64,000 nucleotides of DNA, from positions 310,001 through 374,000 of the forward strand of contig JAPEHQ010000021.1 of NCBI GenBank assembly GCA_027405735.1, given 5' to 3'. This DNA comes from Mucor racemosus (Eukaryota; Mucoromycota; Mucoromycetes; Mucorales; Mucoraceae). Shown one piece after another: positions 46,326 to 57,376 of this stretch (position 1 is its first letter; the number at the start of each line of letters is the position of its first letter). Under the pieces are notes generated by a model. The model was not told the origin of the DNA, searched no databases, and saw only the letters and a list, made by a program, of their open reading frames with translations. A program made the position numbers and the translations under genes.

Positions 46326-47016
46326 AAATGTAAAATAAAAAGCTTTGAAAAAGATACAGTTCAAATCTTTCTTCATTCAAATAATGGATGGTGTGCAATA
46401 ATAGGTCTATATTTCTACTCTATCTATATTAATTGTGATTTTGTTATATCTGGGAGTTGCACAGTAACTGTCAGTGATCTGTCAGAATTAGGAATAACCG
46501 AATTACCAACTTAAGACATCTGTCAAACCGTGATGTTTAACATGCGAATCAGACAATGCTGCATTCCATACATACTGTATATCGTCATGCTACTTATTAA
46601 ATGATTGAAGCATGATTCCATTGTCTTCATGCAATATCCATATGTTTATTCTTTTTGGTAAATCAATTAGTTTGTTTGTGATTTTAAAGTTTATATTGAG
46701 CTTCTTGATTTACATAAGCAAGGCTGTCTTTTAATGCCTGTTTTTGGCATATTTTCTAATGATCCGCATAGAGCAATCCTTACTTTTTTGGTCTATGTGT
46801 TTCTTCAGTTTATTTTATGATTCGGTCTATTTTATTATATGTTAAATTACTAATACTTTCTGTATTTACTGTTAAATTCATGTTATCTCTATTTGAATAT
46901 TAGAGCATGGTTTTATGTTAGATAACATTTAATTTCTTATGTAGGAAAATAGTATCTTAGTTCAGCACAATATTAATTATGCCGTTAGTATCATGGTGTA
47001 TAGCTTTCTCCGGAAT
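46326..47016. other. AT-rich segment between LTR E and LINE ORF1 remnant
   Basis: Nothing recognised. Its position suggests further inserted or decayed retroelement DNA. Confidence 0.35.
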
Positions 47017-48360
47017 TCATTTGTCAACCTCATCCATGAGATAATCCTCCGTGTCATTGGCAGCGGAAGCTTCTGTAGTGACCTCAGTGGCAATACCCAG
47101 TTCAACATCCCTTTTATCCTTGACACTGTCATCCGTATGCATGGACTGAGGTTTCAAAGGTAAAATTTCTATCTGGTAGCCATCGTCCTTGCTCCAATCT
47201 CTTTGAGCTTTCGAAGTATACTGTGCAGATTGAGCCTTCTCTCTATGTAGGCGCTCTTGGTTCGGGATACCGGTGTAGTCCAACAAAGACTTACGAGATT
47301 TCTTGGCAGGACATTTAGATTTGTAATGTGTCATAGAACGGTAATTGTCATTATAGTAAAAGTTTATTATTTGAATCACAATTAAATGTCAATCTCGCGT
47401 ACATACAATTGACATCCTGTGCAACCAAATCAAAGTGTATTCAAAGATAGAACCAAGGAACTTGTTGATAAACAAGTCCATAAATCTTTTATCATGTTTA
47501 TTAAACAAGTCCATGAATTTTTATATTCATGAAGAACCAATAACTTTGCCATATATCAATGTACATAACAACTCAACACATTTAATCAACCTTTCTAGAT
47601 AATCATTGGTCAGTTACAATGATCCATTACTTTTAGATTCCCATTTCCTTTAGATTAGAAAATTAATATAAATAGCAAAAGACTTTCATTAGCCATAAAG
47701 ATCTTTATCTTATTTTTTATTTTTAAAGAATAAAAAAACATCTTATACAGTATATTATTTCTTACGTGTTTTAATTTCAATTTTTCACATAATGGCATAT
47801 TATTTCATGGCAGTTCCAACACACAATCTTTTGATGTGATGGTCTCTAGGGGCAGCAGGTGCAATCAGTGTGCTTTCCACTACTGTTAAGACAGTAGGTG
47901 TATCACGGGCGCATATTATTGTGCCAGGTGGCATGTATACCATTTGCCTTAGAATTGCACCAAGATAGGCTATGGTTAAGAGCTTAGAAAGGCGATTCGG
48001 TCTCCTTGTGGGAGTTGTCAATAACGACGTAGGCTTGGCCGACAAAGGAATTAAACTCTTTCTCTCTTTCGATACCGACATTTAATATTACACCATATAT
48101 TGCAAAGGTGTCTCGAAGTCCAGACATGACCTCGATTTCCGAGATAAAGAGGTGGTTATTAACAGTTACACGAATGGCATTGATTTCCATGTCTTTAGCG
48201 GCAGTGGGAGGAATACGGACGTTATCCTTTTCAAACACCAATCCTTTAAGTAAGGCTTCTTCGAGGGCTTCGGTGTCTTTTAAGAAGTTAACTTCAATCA
48301 AACGGCGATTACTACTTTTTTTGGAAAATCCTAGAGCATATCGCTTGGGTAATTGTTAGA
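47017..48360 (-). pseudogene. LINE ORF1 remnant (RRM-like domain plus zinc knuckles), broken
   Basis: Reading leftward: an RRM-like segment (INAIRVTVNNHLFISEIEV, GLRDTFAIYGVILNVGIERE, FVGQAYVVIDNS), then after a frameshift a Pro-rich part and a knuckle-like CWNCHEIICHYV near 47800. After an unexplained ~390-bp gap comes a second knuckle-like NYRSMTHYKSKCPAKK and an acidic tail. RRM plus CCHC is the usual nucleic-acid chaperone architecture of LINE ORF1. With the ORF2 remnant at 42560-45600 it appears to be one old minus-strand LINE cut up by later insertions. Confidence 0.65.
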
Positions 48361-48899
48361 TTATGAATGTTGTAGTATATTCTCATGCTTAATAAATAAT
48401 ACTTAAAAAAGAATACAATTAAAAACGAATGAGTAATGAAACAGTTCTTTAAATGTATAATAAAAACAAGATATTGTTCATTTAGATATAAAAAATATGA
48501 CCTTTTATATTGATTTGACATTGAGATCCTGAGATATAATTTAAGGCACTATTGAACCATTAGATCTGCTTGATAGCAATCTATGGATTGAAATGAATCA
48601 ATCATGGTTTAATCGTGTTTGCAAAATTTGCGAGTTGCCTTGTTTCAATGCTGCGCTAAATGTGCTTGAATGTTGGTTTGATAGCTACTTGATTGATTAA
48701 CCGCTGGGATGAAATCATATGATGTTATAATTGACGTCCAAGCGTTCTTGGTAATTACTGGATTAAACTTGGTACGCTAGGAGTTTTTTATATCCGATAT
48801 CAGGAATTTGCACTTCAATACATGTCGTAGTCAATAGATTGTAAGATGTACAGTATTGATACTGTAGAAGGTAATAACATATGATACTTGATGGCATAT
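48361..48899. other. Stretch between the LINE ORF1 remnant and the right inverted-repeat arm
   Basis: No supported feature. It is AT-rich and probably upstream LINE or flanking DNA. Confidence 0.35.
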
Positions 48900-50305
48900 A
48901 ACATAGTATATCATTCATATTTTTGCCAACAATGGTCACTCTTCCAAAAAAAAAAGCCGAACAATCTCCGGAAGTAGCCATCTAATGATATTTCCATGAT
49001 TTAAATTTCTAGAAAAAACCACCGAACAGCCCGGAAGCGGTTGTTTAAATATCCCAGGCAGCTATAAGATGATACAACCGGATTCAAAAAAAGTCGATAA
49101 AATCACAAATTTAAGGGATTTATATATAAAAGCACTACGGCCGACCTGTGCTGCACAAGATGATTTTGCTGTGCCAAGGTGGGCTGCACACTATGGCCTG
49201 ATGAGTTGTTATGTCCACTTAATAATGGCTGAAAGGATAACAAGATGCACATGGGCACAACAAAAGGAACTGCACACGACCACAACAAAAAGCCTGTATA
49301 TCCAGAAATATAGATTCTGTCCGTGTGCATGACATTAATCCCATGTGTCCATAATGATAGAATTGCCCAAAAGTATATCGTTATTCCTATTTGTGCATGA
49401 TAATAAAAACTGACCATGAACATAATGAGCTGATTGTATGGGCGCAAATTGGTTTGTACATGAGCATCGTGCCGTTCTCAAAATTCCATTACATTTTTTA
49501 CTGGAATAATGGGTTTTTAAATTACACTTGCTTTCATTAATATAGATTATAGACGATAATACAACTCAATACGTTGTTGATGTAGAGCAATACATGCAAG
49601 AGCCAATATTATATGTACGATTATCATCATTTGTAAATATGTTTATAGCTATAATGTTTACAGTAACAATGGTTTTTGAGAGTTTATGGATACATACAAT
49701 CTTATTTATAGAAAGAATAATAATAAAGACTAGTAACATTTATAATAGAGAACGTAGGCTTTATTACTAGAAAAACTAATGGTAAAAGAAAGAACCAAGA
49801 GCTTCTAGGTCTTGGTTTAAAAGACTATTTATAAGAATTACATTTCAATATGAGTTAGAAATGGAATTGGCTTCAAAATTAGCTGTTTAATATCCTCAAA
49901 AACCGACAGTTTTTACTTGCGCATAAAATTAAATAACACTTACTGCTTAAATTTATATGCAAGCCAAATCTAAGGTTATAAATGTTACTTTATCACTCAT
50001 AAAAAATTTAAACAAATTAACCTTCTTTAAGCATACTATTTTGGTTTACGATTGTCAGCTGTAGAAAGATTTGTTTTCAAGTATAGTTACGATCCGAACT
50101 ATGGCTATTAGGTAAGACATCAGATTATTTTTTTTTTGTGTTTCTATAACATTTAAAATTTTATCACTTTTCTGGAACACTTCGTGAGTTTGTAGCCAGT
50201 TCTAGCTTTTCATTGAGTCGATATAAATATCATTGCCTTCGATTTAATCTTAGAATACGGTTAAATAAAAATATCAGTCTCTAATATAAGCTGCTACCTA
50301 TATTA
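48900..50305. repeat. Right arm of the large inverted repeat, with an inserted block
   Basis: Bases 48900-49400 match the left arm (42455-41840) inverted. Bases 50216-50305 match the outer part of the left arm (about 41700-41790). About 0.8 kb between them, containing a family B solo LTR, is absent from the left arm. Confidence 0.62.
49677..49908. mobile_element. Solo LTR, family B, with perfect TSD
   Basis: 232 bp, TGAGAGTTTATGG...AACCGACA, with GTTTT duplicated at 49672-49676 and 49909-49913. A diverged copy in the same orientation is at 10978-11209. Confidence 0.88.
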
Positions 50306-50827
50306 AAAACATTAGTCCCGTATGTTACAGTAGCATGATACGTATTCAGTTATTAAAGAAAAGAGAACCAGCTCGATAGTCTGACATGCTTTATCAAACG
50401 GTGAATATATCCTTGGAATAATATAAAAATAAAAGAGAGAAACAACACACATAGAAAAGGATTTTCAAAGCTTTACATTATTTAGCGCATGAACCATAAA
50501 CCAAACAAAATATGGAATATCTTTTACTGTAGAAATATACATTTTTCTATTAGAAAAACCGTCTGTCATCTGTCATATCATACATTCATTAAAAAATTGC
50601 AAAAGCGAGCCCGCAGAGCAATGCCGTAATTGAGCATAGCAAGATTGAACGGCTAAGTCTCTTAGACAATGGTATATATCTAAGTTTTAAATAAAAGTGC
50701 GTTTTTTTTAAACTTTTCTTATGTTTAATCATGTACGGTCTGAAAATTCAGTTTTTGTAGCGGACATTTTTCGGGGCTCATTTTATCCTTACCAACACTC
50801 GTGATTTTGATCAAAAAACAGAAAAAT
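50306..50827. other. AT-rich stretch before the chromovirus, nothing recognised
   Basis: No gene or repeat supported; ends at the CAAAT target of the chromovirus. Confidence 0.35.
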
Positions 50828-50832
50828 CAAAT

Positions 50833-51052
50833 TGAAATGTCAAAAGAGTCTCTATAAATAATCTTGCCAGAATATTACACTTTTATTAACAATACATCCT
50901 TTGGATGTATTTATATACATTAATTATAACTATTACTAGGGTTTTACTATCTAAGAATATGATGTAAGTCAATGATCCACATTGATTTACTGTAACACTA
51001 ATTATAGACTGTGACCTTGGATGTGAGACATAGGATGAGTATTGACATAACA
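50833..51052 (-). repeat. 3' LTR of the chromovirus
   Basis: 220 bp, identical to 56593-56812. Confidence 0.96.
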
Positions 51053-51357
51053 CCACCCCACACCAACATAAGAATTATGTGATAAAGATAGTTGTAGTTG
51101 TTGTAATTTGTTGTAGTTATAATTTGTGTATAGGCTGCTTGACATAACGTGAAAAAAAAAATAAAAAATAAAAAAAATAAAACGGCAATATTGTTGATGT
51201 ATAATAATGTACTTCTTGTTGATTGATCTTGCTCTATACATTACTATAAACTTGCAAATTAGATATTCAGGGGCAACCATTAAAAACCTCACATTTCAAA
51301 AACCCAGTGGGATAAAAGGAAATGCTAAAAGGAAAAGGTATAGCCTTCATCTAACAT

Positions 51358-54300
51358 TTAAATAACATCTTTTGCTAATAATCTTTCACGCATCTTCTTT
51401 GATTTATCCTCGCGTGTAGCAATCTTTCTTGTATTAATTGATTTAGGAGCTTGCTTTCCTTTACCATTAGATTGCGTATTAACATCTACTCTCGCCCAAT
51501 AATGTTTGATAACATCAGGAGAATCAAATGACGCTGGTGGCTCCCAAGAGTCATGATCTTCTGTGAAATTCTTCCATCTTACCAAATACTCGTAATTGGG
51601 TGGAGTTCCTCTATGATTTATAATAGCTTGTACTTCATACACATCTGAGTTATCTTCCTTTGCATCATTTGTGCTAATCAACTTGATCTGCTGTGTAGGT
51701 ACATCTCTAGCTAAGAATGTATCAGTTTTATCAGTAAGAATATAGCTTCCATTTTTAGTTATTCCATGTATATAAAATGGGCCTTCATAGTTAGGATCAG
51801 TTTTCCTATTCTTATTTTCTATATTCTTGATCATTACAGTAGATCCAATTGGATAAGGTTTCTCCAAGATTCTATGTCTCTTTCTAAAGTAATTACTATC
51901 CTTATCCTGTGTCTTTAGTATTTGGTCTCTAATTGCTGGAACAATAATTCTATCAATTAAATCGAGCTTCTTTTTAAATGCTTCCACATCGATTTCTCTT
52001 TCATGAAGTGTAGGTTTATCTCCTCGATAATCCTTAAATTCATTAGGTGCTCTATGAAACATTACCATGAATGGCATCATCCCATGTAGTCTAGATCTAT
52101 GTACATTTAAACTTAATGCTGTTCCATTAAGGTACAAATCCCAATCTTTACTACGACCTTCCAACATCTTTATAATTATTGTTTTTGCAGACTTTACTGC
52201 AGCTTCACAGCAACTATTACCTTGAGGCGTAAATGGTAAACTTGCTCTATTCTCAACCTCAGCATGTTTAAGTATCTTTTCAAGTAATTTATTATGAAAT
52301 TCTGCACCTCGATCATGACCAACGATACGTGGGTAGCCGAACAATGAAAAGATAGATACCAATTCCTTTGCAACAGTAGTAGCTGATTTATCTGGAATTG
52401 CACGTAAGATAATAAATCTCGAGAATAGATCCAACACTACTAATATAAAATTATTTCCCCTTGGTGTAGTGCAATCAAATCCACCTAGATCAAATACAAC
52501 ATGATCCATTATCCCTTCAGGAGCTTCTTGCTTTGGTGGATGGTAGACATGCTTAGCTAAATTGAACTGTCTGCATTTATGGCAATTTGATATATATTTC
52601 GTAATATCTTCCCTTAAGCCCTTCCAATGCATATTCAAATCTTGGTGTATAACTTGCTCCATTGCATGAATACCGAAATGCCCAAGTAAATGTGTTTTTT
52701 CTAATATAGTTTGCTTTTCTTCATCACTTGCAGGCGTTTCATAAACATCTAAATGACTAACGCAGAATAATAACTCTTCGTTCTTATTCTTCAATTTGTT
52801 TACATACGCCGTCAATTTAGCATTATTAAAAAGATCAGAGGTTTTCCTCGGAATGATTACTTTTGGTGATCCGGAGATAACGGAAGTATCGCATGAAATA
52901 AGGTTATCATGTGCTTCCTTAAGTTTATCTTTCCCCTTATTCACAACATGTAATTTCCTCTTTTTCTTTTCTTCTACTACATTGTCTACTACATGCTTTC
53001 TCTTTCCTTTAACTTTTGTATCAATATCTTGTTTAACTAAATGCTTTTCATTAACATGTTTTTTAATTAAACGCTTATCACCACTCTCCACCAGCGTATT
53101 GTATGGCCAGAAAAGACGCGACAAGGTATCAGCCAAGATATTGTTAATACCACTACAAAAGGTAATATCAAAATCCATTTCAAAAATTGTATCATAATAG
53201 TTCTCAACCATTCGATCCAATTTAGGTTGCGAATGTAGAAATAAAATACCACGATTATCCACAAAGAGATGGAATCGTCTTCCATACAACCATTGATGGA
53301 ACTTTTTAAATGCATAGACAACTGCAGCTAATTCTCGTTTGGAACTTCCCCATCTTTGCTCTGATGGACTCAAACTGCGTGCAATAAAACCAAGATATTT
53401 TATTTTATTACCAATAACTTGATACATTGCAGCGCCAATTGCATAGGCAGAACTATCTGTAACAACACAGATTGGATAATGTAAGTTAGGCACACTCAAC
53501 ACTGCTGAGCTGACTAATAATTCTTGCAATTGCTTCATTAATTTAGTATGTTCTGGTGTCCATACTTTAGTAATATCAGGTGCATTTCTCAATTTATCTA
53601 GTGGTGCTGTCAACATCGACAAGCGTGGCAAATTAGAACGAAAAAAGTTAATCAATCCTAAACGTGAACTCAATTCACGGCTACTTTTAACGGTAGGTTC
53701 CCAATCCAAAACATTTGAAACCTTTCGAGGATCTAATGCTAAACCCTCACTAGATAAGCAGAAACCCAATATATAAATGCTCTTTTGCGCAATATGCAAT
53801 TTTTCAGTATTTATACGTAAGTTTGCTTTAGTCAAGCGATCGATAACGATTTTAACTAGTTCTGTATGCTTTTTCAGGTCGTTTTCAGTATGTATAGTGA
53901 CATCATCTATAAAGTGAGTGGTAGTATCACTGATATCAGCAAACAAATTAGAAAGTATTTTTTGTGCGTGCGATGAGACCATAGTCAATCCGTACGGGCA
54001 GTGAGAGAAGGACCACGTCAATCCCTCCATATCAGTGAACGTCAAATACGATCTTGACGATCTGGATATTTTAAATGCATGGAAACATTGCGATAAGTCA
54101 ATGACAGTATAGAGCGAATGCTTCGACATCTTACGATGCAAATCGCTTATCAAAGGCAATGGAAAACGTTCAAGTTTTTCAGGATCCAACGCATTATTTA
54201 TCAAACGACAATCAATTACCACACGGTGCTCTTTTCCAGTGTATTCACCATCACTATTTTTCTTTCGTACAGTAAAAATTGGAGAATTATGAGGTGTATT

Positions 54301-54987
54301 AGGTTTTGCTCTTTTAATCACACCATTTTCTCGCCATTTTTCAACTTGTTTTTGAATAACAGGTCGCAATGCTTCAGCAATTGGAAATTGTCTACGACAT
54401 GTATTCGCAAGTGGAGTATCTTTCTTTATGGGCAATGTAATTTCACTACCAGGAATATTACAATATGCTTTAGGACTAATACTAGTATTTGCATCAATAA
54501 ATGGTTTTAATTCATTCATCATAATTTTACGTTCTTCTTCAGATCCATAAGGATCTTCATTTGGTTTATAAGGATTGGGTTCAATCTTTGGTATTTCATA
54601 ACCAACACGATCTGACCAATCTGCTGCAATATTACCTAATGTAATACCAACTTTATACAATAAATCCATTCCAAATACGCAATGGACATCATCAAATAAA
54701 TCAAAAACTTCAAATTTTGAACGAACAATTTTAGAACCATAATTGATTATAAGCTCTTCTTCAGTTTGACCTTTACGATCTACTACACTGTTATTTTGTG
54801 CCAATTTAATAATACCATTTTTATTGCAAATATTTAAATTTAAAAAAGAAACTAATTGTGGTGAAATTGCACTAAATGTGCAACCAGTATCCAACAAAAA
54901 CCAAGTGTTGACCTTGATGCCAGCGCTTGTTTCTAAAATAACAGGTAAATAAAGAAGACCATTAGTGTTCATATTATTATTAGGCAT
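51358..54987 (-). CDS. pol: Chromovirus Pol polyprotein: protease, RT, RNase H, integrase, chromodomain
   Basis: 1209 aa, no interruptions. Protease active site DTG at residues 33-35. RT with the YxDD box as FIDD (D361/D362). RNase H region (VTDSSAYAIGAAMY ... SKRELAAVVYAF). Integrase HHCC zinc finger (HLLGHFGIHAMEQV ... CHKC) and catalytic triad D833, D892 and E928 (35 residues between the last two). The C-terminal chromodomain at 1116-1167 (VYEVQAIINHRG, YLVRWKNF, DSWEPPASF) defines the chromovirus clade and in relatives guides integration to modified histones. A basic tail follows. Pol begins 24 nt after the gag stop in the same frame, so expression needs stop-codon readthrough or re-initiation at the nearby ATG. 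Confidence 0.96.
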   Translation of the reverse strand: MPNNNMNTNGLLYLPVILETSAGIKVNTWFLLDTGCTFSAISPQLVSFLNLNICNKNGIIKLAQNNSVVDRKGQTEEELIINYGSKIVRSKFEVFDLFDDVHCVFGMDLLYKVGITLGNIAADWSDRVGYEIPKIEPNPYKPNEDPYGSEEERKIMMNELKPFIDANTSISPKAYCNIPGSEITLPIKKDTPLANTCRRQFPIAEALRPVIQKQVEKWRENGVIKRAKPNTPHNSPIFTVRKKNSDGEYTGKEHRVVIDCRLINNALDPEKLERFPLPLISDLHRKMSKHSLYTVIDLSQCFHAFKISRSSRSYLTFTDMEGLTWSFSHCPYGLTMVSSHAQKILSNLFADISDTTTHFIDDVTIHTENDLKKHTELVKIVIDRLTKANLRINTEKLHIAQKSIYILGFCLSSEGLALDPRKVSNVLDWEPTVKSSRELSSRLGLINFFRSNLPRLSMLTAPLDKLRNAPDITKVWTPEHTKLMKQLQELLVSSAVLSVPNLHYPICVVTDSSAYAIGAAMYQVIGNKIKYLGFIARSLSPSEQRWGSSKRELAAVVYAFKKFHQWLYGRRFHLFVDNRGILFLHSQPKLDRMVENYYDTIFEMDFDITFCSGINNILADTLSRLFWPYNTLVESGDKRLIKKHVNEKHLVKQDIDTKVKGKRKHVVDNVVEEKKKRKLHVVNKGKDKLKEAHDNLISCDTSVISGSPKVIIPRKTSDLFNNAKLTAYVNKLKNKNEELLFCVSHLDVYETPASDEEKQTILEKTHLLGHFGIHAMEQVIHQDLNMHWKGLREDITKYISNCHKCRQFNLAKHVYHPPKQEAPEGIMDHVVFDLGGFDCTTPRGNNFILVVLDLFSRFIILRAIPDKSATTVAKELVSIFSLFGYPRIVGHDRGAEFHNKLLEKILKHAEVENRASLPFTPQGNSCCEAAVKSAKTIIIKMLEGRSKDWDLYLNGTALSLNVHRSRLHGMMPFMVMFHRAPNEFKDYRGDKPTLHEREIDVEAFKKKLDLIDRIIVPAIRDQILKTQDKDSNYFRKRHRILEKPYPIGSTVMIKNIENKNRKTDPNYEGPFYIHGITKNGSYILTDKTDTFLARDVPTQQIKLISTNDAKEDNSDVYEVQAIINHRGTPPNYEYLVRWKNFTEDHDSWEPPASFDSPDVIKHYWARVDVNTQSNGKGKQAPKSINTRKIATREDKSKKMRERLLAKDVI

Positions 54988-55011
54988 CTTCCTAAAATAA
55001 TCACTATCAAA

Positions 55012-56532
55012 TTACTTACATTCACTATCAGTATCCATCTTGGATACTTCCTTTTCAGGCTTCTTTGGTGCAATGGTAGCCACAGAAAAATGTTGGCTAC
55101 TTTCATCATCAGATGAACTATCATCAGTATCCATAGTAGCAGTGGGCGTTGGTACTATAGATTTCTTGCTTTTGTTTTTGTTATATTTTATGTTTTTTGG
55201 GTTTTTCTTACATACAGCTTTATGGTCATAAGTAAATGGTGTATACCCACAATCATAGCATTTTAAAGCTTGTCCACTTTTCTGATGAAATTGTCCAGCT
55301 CTTCTAGTTTGCTTTTTGTTATCAAAGCCTTTACTGTAAGGTTGCTGGCGTGGATGCTTATTATTAAATTTGTAGTGACGAGAGGAACTCTGATTACCAG
55401 ATTGTCGCTGTTGAACTGCATGAATAATTCGTTGTTCGTATTCTCTCTCTTTGCGACGTTTTTCCTCCTTGTAATACGTATCACGTCTCAACAAATCATA
55501 GACACTTCTAAGTTGCGAAATAGCGTAATCTAAAGTATCTTTACCTTTTTCTCTTGATTGAGAAATGTTCAACGATACTGGACTGTACAAGTCCATTTCT
55601 AAACCTTTTAACAAGTAATCGGTTAAGCTTGTATCTTCTGTGATACCTGCTAAATCTTTTAAAGTGATAAACTTGTCAATGTAAGCTTCCAAGCTTTCAC
55701 ATTTTTCTAGCTTCAAGCTTTTCAATTTGCTTAACGCAGCCTTCTTTTCTTCGGCTTCTGAAGCGCTATACTTAGCCTTCAATTTCGCCTTGAATTGACC
55801 CCAAGAAATTGTTGGATGCTGCTCAATCAACGTTCTTGTCCAATCAGCCATGCCAGTTGACATCTTAGGCTTGATGATGCGTTTCCAATGCAACTCAACA
55901 TTAATGGATCTTGATTCCAAGACATCCTCAAATTGAGTAAGACAAGCATCCATGCTTTGGAAAATAAATTTTTTTGTATTAAATTTATGGCCTTTCCATT
56001 GCATAAATGGAGTGTCAGAGGGAACCATAGTCAATTCACTACTTGCAACATGATTATTAGCTACATTTTCAAACAATAAATCATAATTGTCTTTTGCCAA
56101 TCTTAATTGACGTTGCAAAAAACTTGCTTGAGTAGCAATATCACTTTTCAAAGGGTGTTGAAGCGACAGAGTGGTAGCTTTAAACAACTTAACCCGGAGC
56201 AGTTGGATTTCCTTCAACATACGTGCTTGATGTTCCTTCCCCAAAGAAGGGCATTCATCAACCTCAAGTTGCAAATCCAATTCACTATCGCTCATGACCG
56301 TGTCATTATCATAGTGATGAGGAAGAGAGTCCTCGCTCAATTCCCTAGTAATACGAGCGTCTTCGCTCCAAGTATCACCTTCAACATGCAGAGCATCATT
56401 ATTGCTCAATGCAGTGTTACCACTTTGTCCCGAAGACAAAGATGATCCCATATCAATATTCATATCAGAAGATACAGATTGATTAGTGGTAGCAGTAGTA
56501 CCAGTAGTTGCTTGTTTAATGTTGTTGTTCAT
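55012..56532 (-). CDS. gag: Chromovirus Gag protein
   Basis: 506 aa. Acidic N-terminal part, a central capsid-like region of the retrotransposon gag family (FESMxxCLTQ-like helix, WGQFKAKLKAKYSASEAEE, LESLEAYIDKFITLKDLAG pattern), a basic stretch (YEQRIIHAVQQRQSGNQSSS) and a zinc knuckle at C425, C428, H437 and C441. Its spacing, CX2CX8HX3C, is longer than the usual CX2CX4HX4C. A Ser/Asp-rich tail follows. It packages element RNA into virus-like particles. It ends with TAA; the next eight codons in the same frame lead straight into the pol ATG. Confidence 0.93.
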   Translation of the reverse strand: MNNNIKQATTGTTATTNQSVSSDMNIDMGSSLSSGQSGNTALSNNDALHVEGDTWSEDARITRELSEDSLPHHYDNDTVMSDSELDLQLEVDECPSLGKEHQARMLKEIQLLRVKLFKATTLSLQHPLKSDIATQASFLQRQLRLAKDNYDLLFENVANNHVASSELTMVPSDTPFMQWKGHKFNTKKFIFQSMDACLTQFEDVLESRSINVELHWKRIIKPKMSTGMADWTRTLIEQHPTISWGQFKAKLKAKYSASEAEEKKAALSKLKSLKLEKCESLEAYIDKFITLKDLAGITEDTSLTDYLLKGLEMDLYSPVSLNISQSREKGKDTLDYAISQLRSVYDLLRRDTYYKEEKRRKEREYEQRIIHAVQQRQSGNQSSSRHYKFNNKHPRQQPYSKGFDNKKQTRRAGQFHQKSGQALKCYDCGYTPFTYDHKAVCKKNPKNIKYNKNKSKKSIVPTPTATMDTDDSSSDDESSQHFSVATIAPKKPEKEVSKMDTDSECK

Positions 56533-56592
56533 TTTAGAATAAAAAATAAGATAAATTTGTGTAATAAAAGTTTTTTAGGTAGATTAAAAAAA

Positions 56593-56812
56593 TGAAATGT
56601 CAAAAGAGTCTCTATAAATAATCTTGCCAGAATATTACACTTTTATTAACAATACATCCTTTGGATGTATTTATATACATTAATTATAACTATTACTAGG
56701 GTTTTACTATCTAAGAATATGATGTAAGTCAATGATCCACATTGATTTACTGTAACACTAATTATAGACTGTGACCTTGGATGTGAGACATAGGATGAGT
56801 ATTGACATAACA
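56593..56812 (-). repeat. 5' LTR of the chromovirus
   Basis: 220 bp, identical to 50833-51052; carries the promoter for the element transcript by family analogy. Confidence 0.96.
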
Positions 56813-56817
56813 CAAAT

Positions 56818-57376
56818 TTTGATGCCAAAATCAACGTTTAAATATACTACATTATGAGAGAAAATTGTAGCTATGACTAATACACATTTTATAAAAGCTT
56901 AATATTAAATGTTAAGTATTGAAATTTTGTACTTTTTCCCCAAAAATGGGATTTTGGTTAAAGAATTTTCATGTAGTATTTGGAAATAAAAATGTTGGTT
57001 ATTTTTTATTGAGCAAATAGAGCTCTAAATGTTGTATATGCGTATATTTTTTGTTTTTATAATTGGTAGTATAATTAACTCTAGATTTGCAAAATCAGAA
57101 AAAAAAAATTAAAAAATGTCAAAATTGATGATCTGGACAAGAATAATTTTTGAAATTAATATTCCGCTTATAAACCTTGTAAATCTTAAAAATAAGAGAT
57201 TTTATAATACATGAGAACTTTATCAAGAATTTACAATGCTGTACCGACTTGATTCAAGCTTATTAGTGTAAACCTTTGTACATGTTAATATTGTGTGGTA
57301 GTTTATTTGATGATAATATAGTCTTACTTTATAATTATTGCGTTAGAGGTGATTTACATTAAGTTTTAGTCTTACC
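56818..57376. other. AT-rich stretch right of the chromovirus, nothing recognised
   Basis: No coding frame or repeat copy supported. Confidence 0.35.

Larger units (their letters stand above)
50833..56812 (-). mobile_element. Complete young Ty3/gypsy chromovirus (5980 bp)
   Basis: Two 220-bp LTRs (50833-51052 and 56593-56812) are identical base for base, begin TGTTATG and end TTTCA on the element strand, and are flanked by CAAAT at 50828-50832 and 56813-56817. A G-rich polypurine-like tract (GTGTGGGGTGG) lies directly inside the 3' LTR (51053-51064). I could not find a convincing tRNA primer-binding site next to the 5' LTR, so self-priming is possible. Gag and pol are both open. Identical LTRs and a perfect TSD show very recent insertion. 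Confidence 0.97.

Noticed and set aside
51002..51292. 96-codon minus-strand frame over the 3' LTR boundary
   Set aside because: It lies across the LTR and 3' untranslated part of the chromovirus and has no domain.
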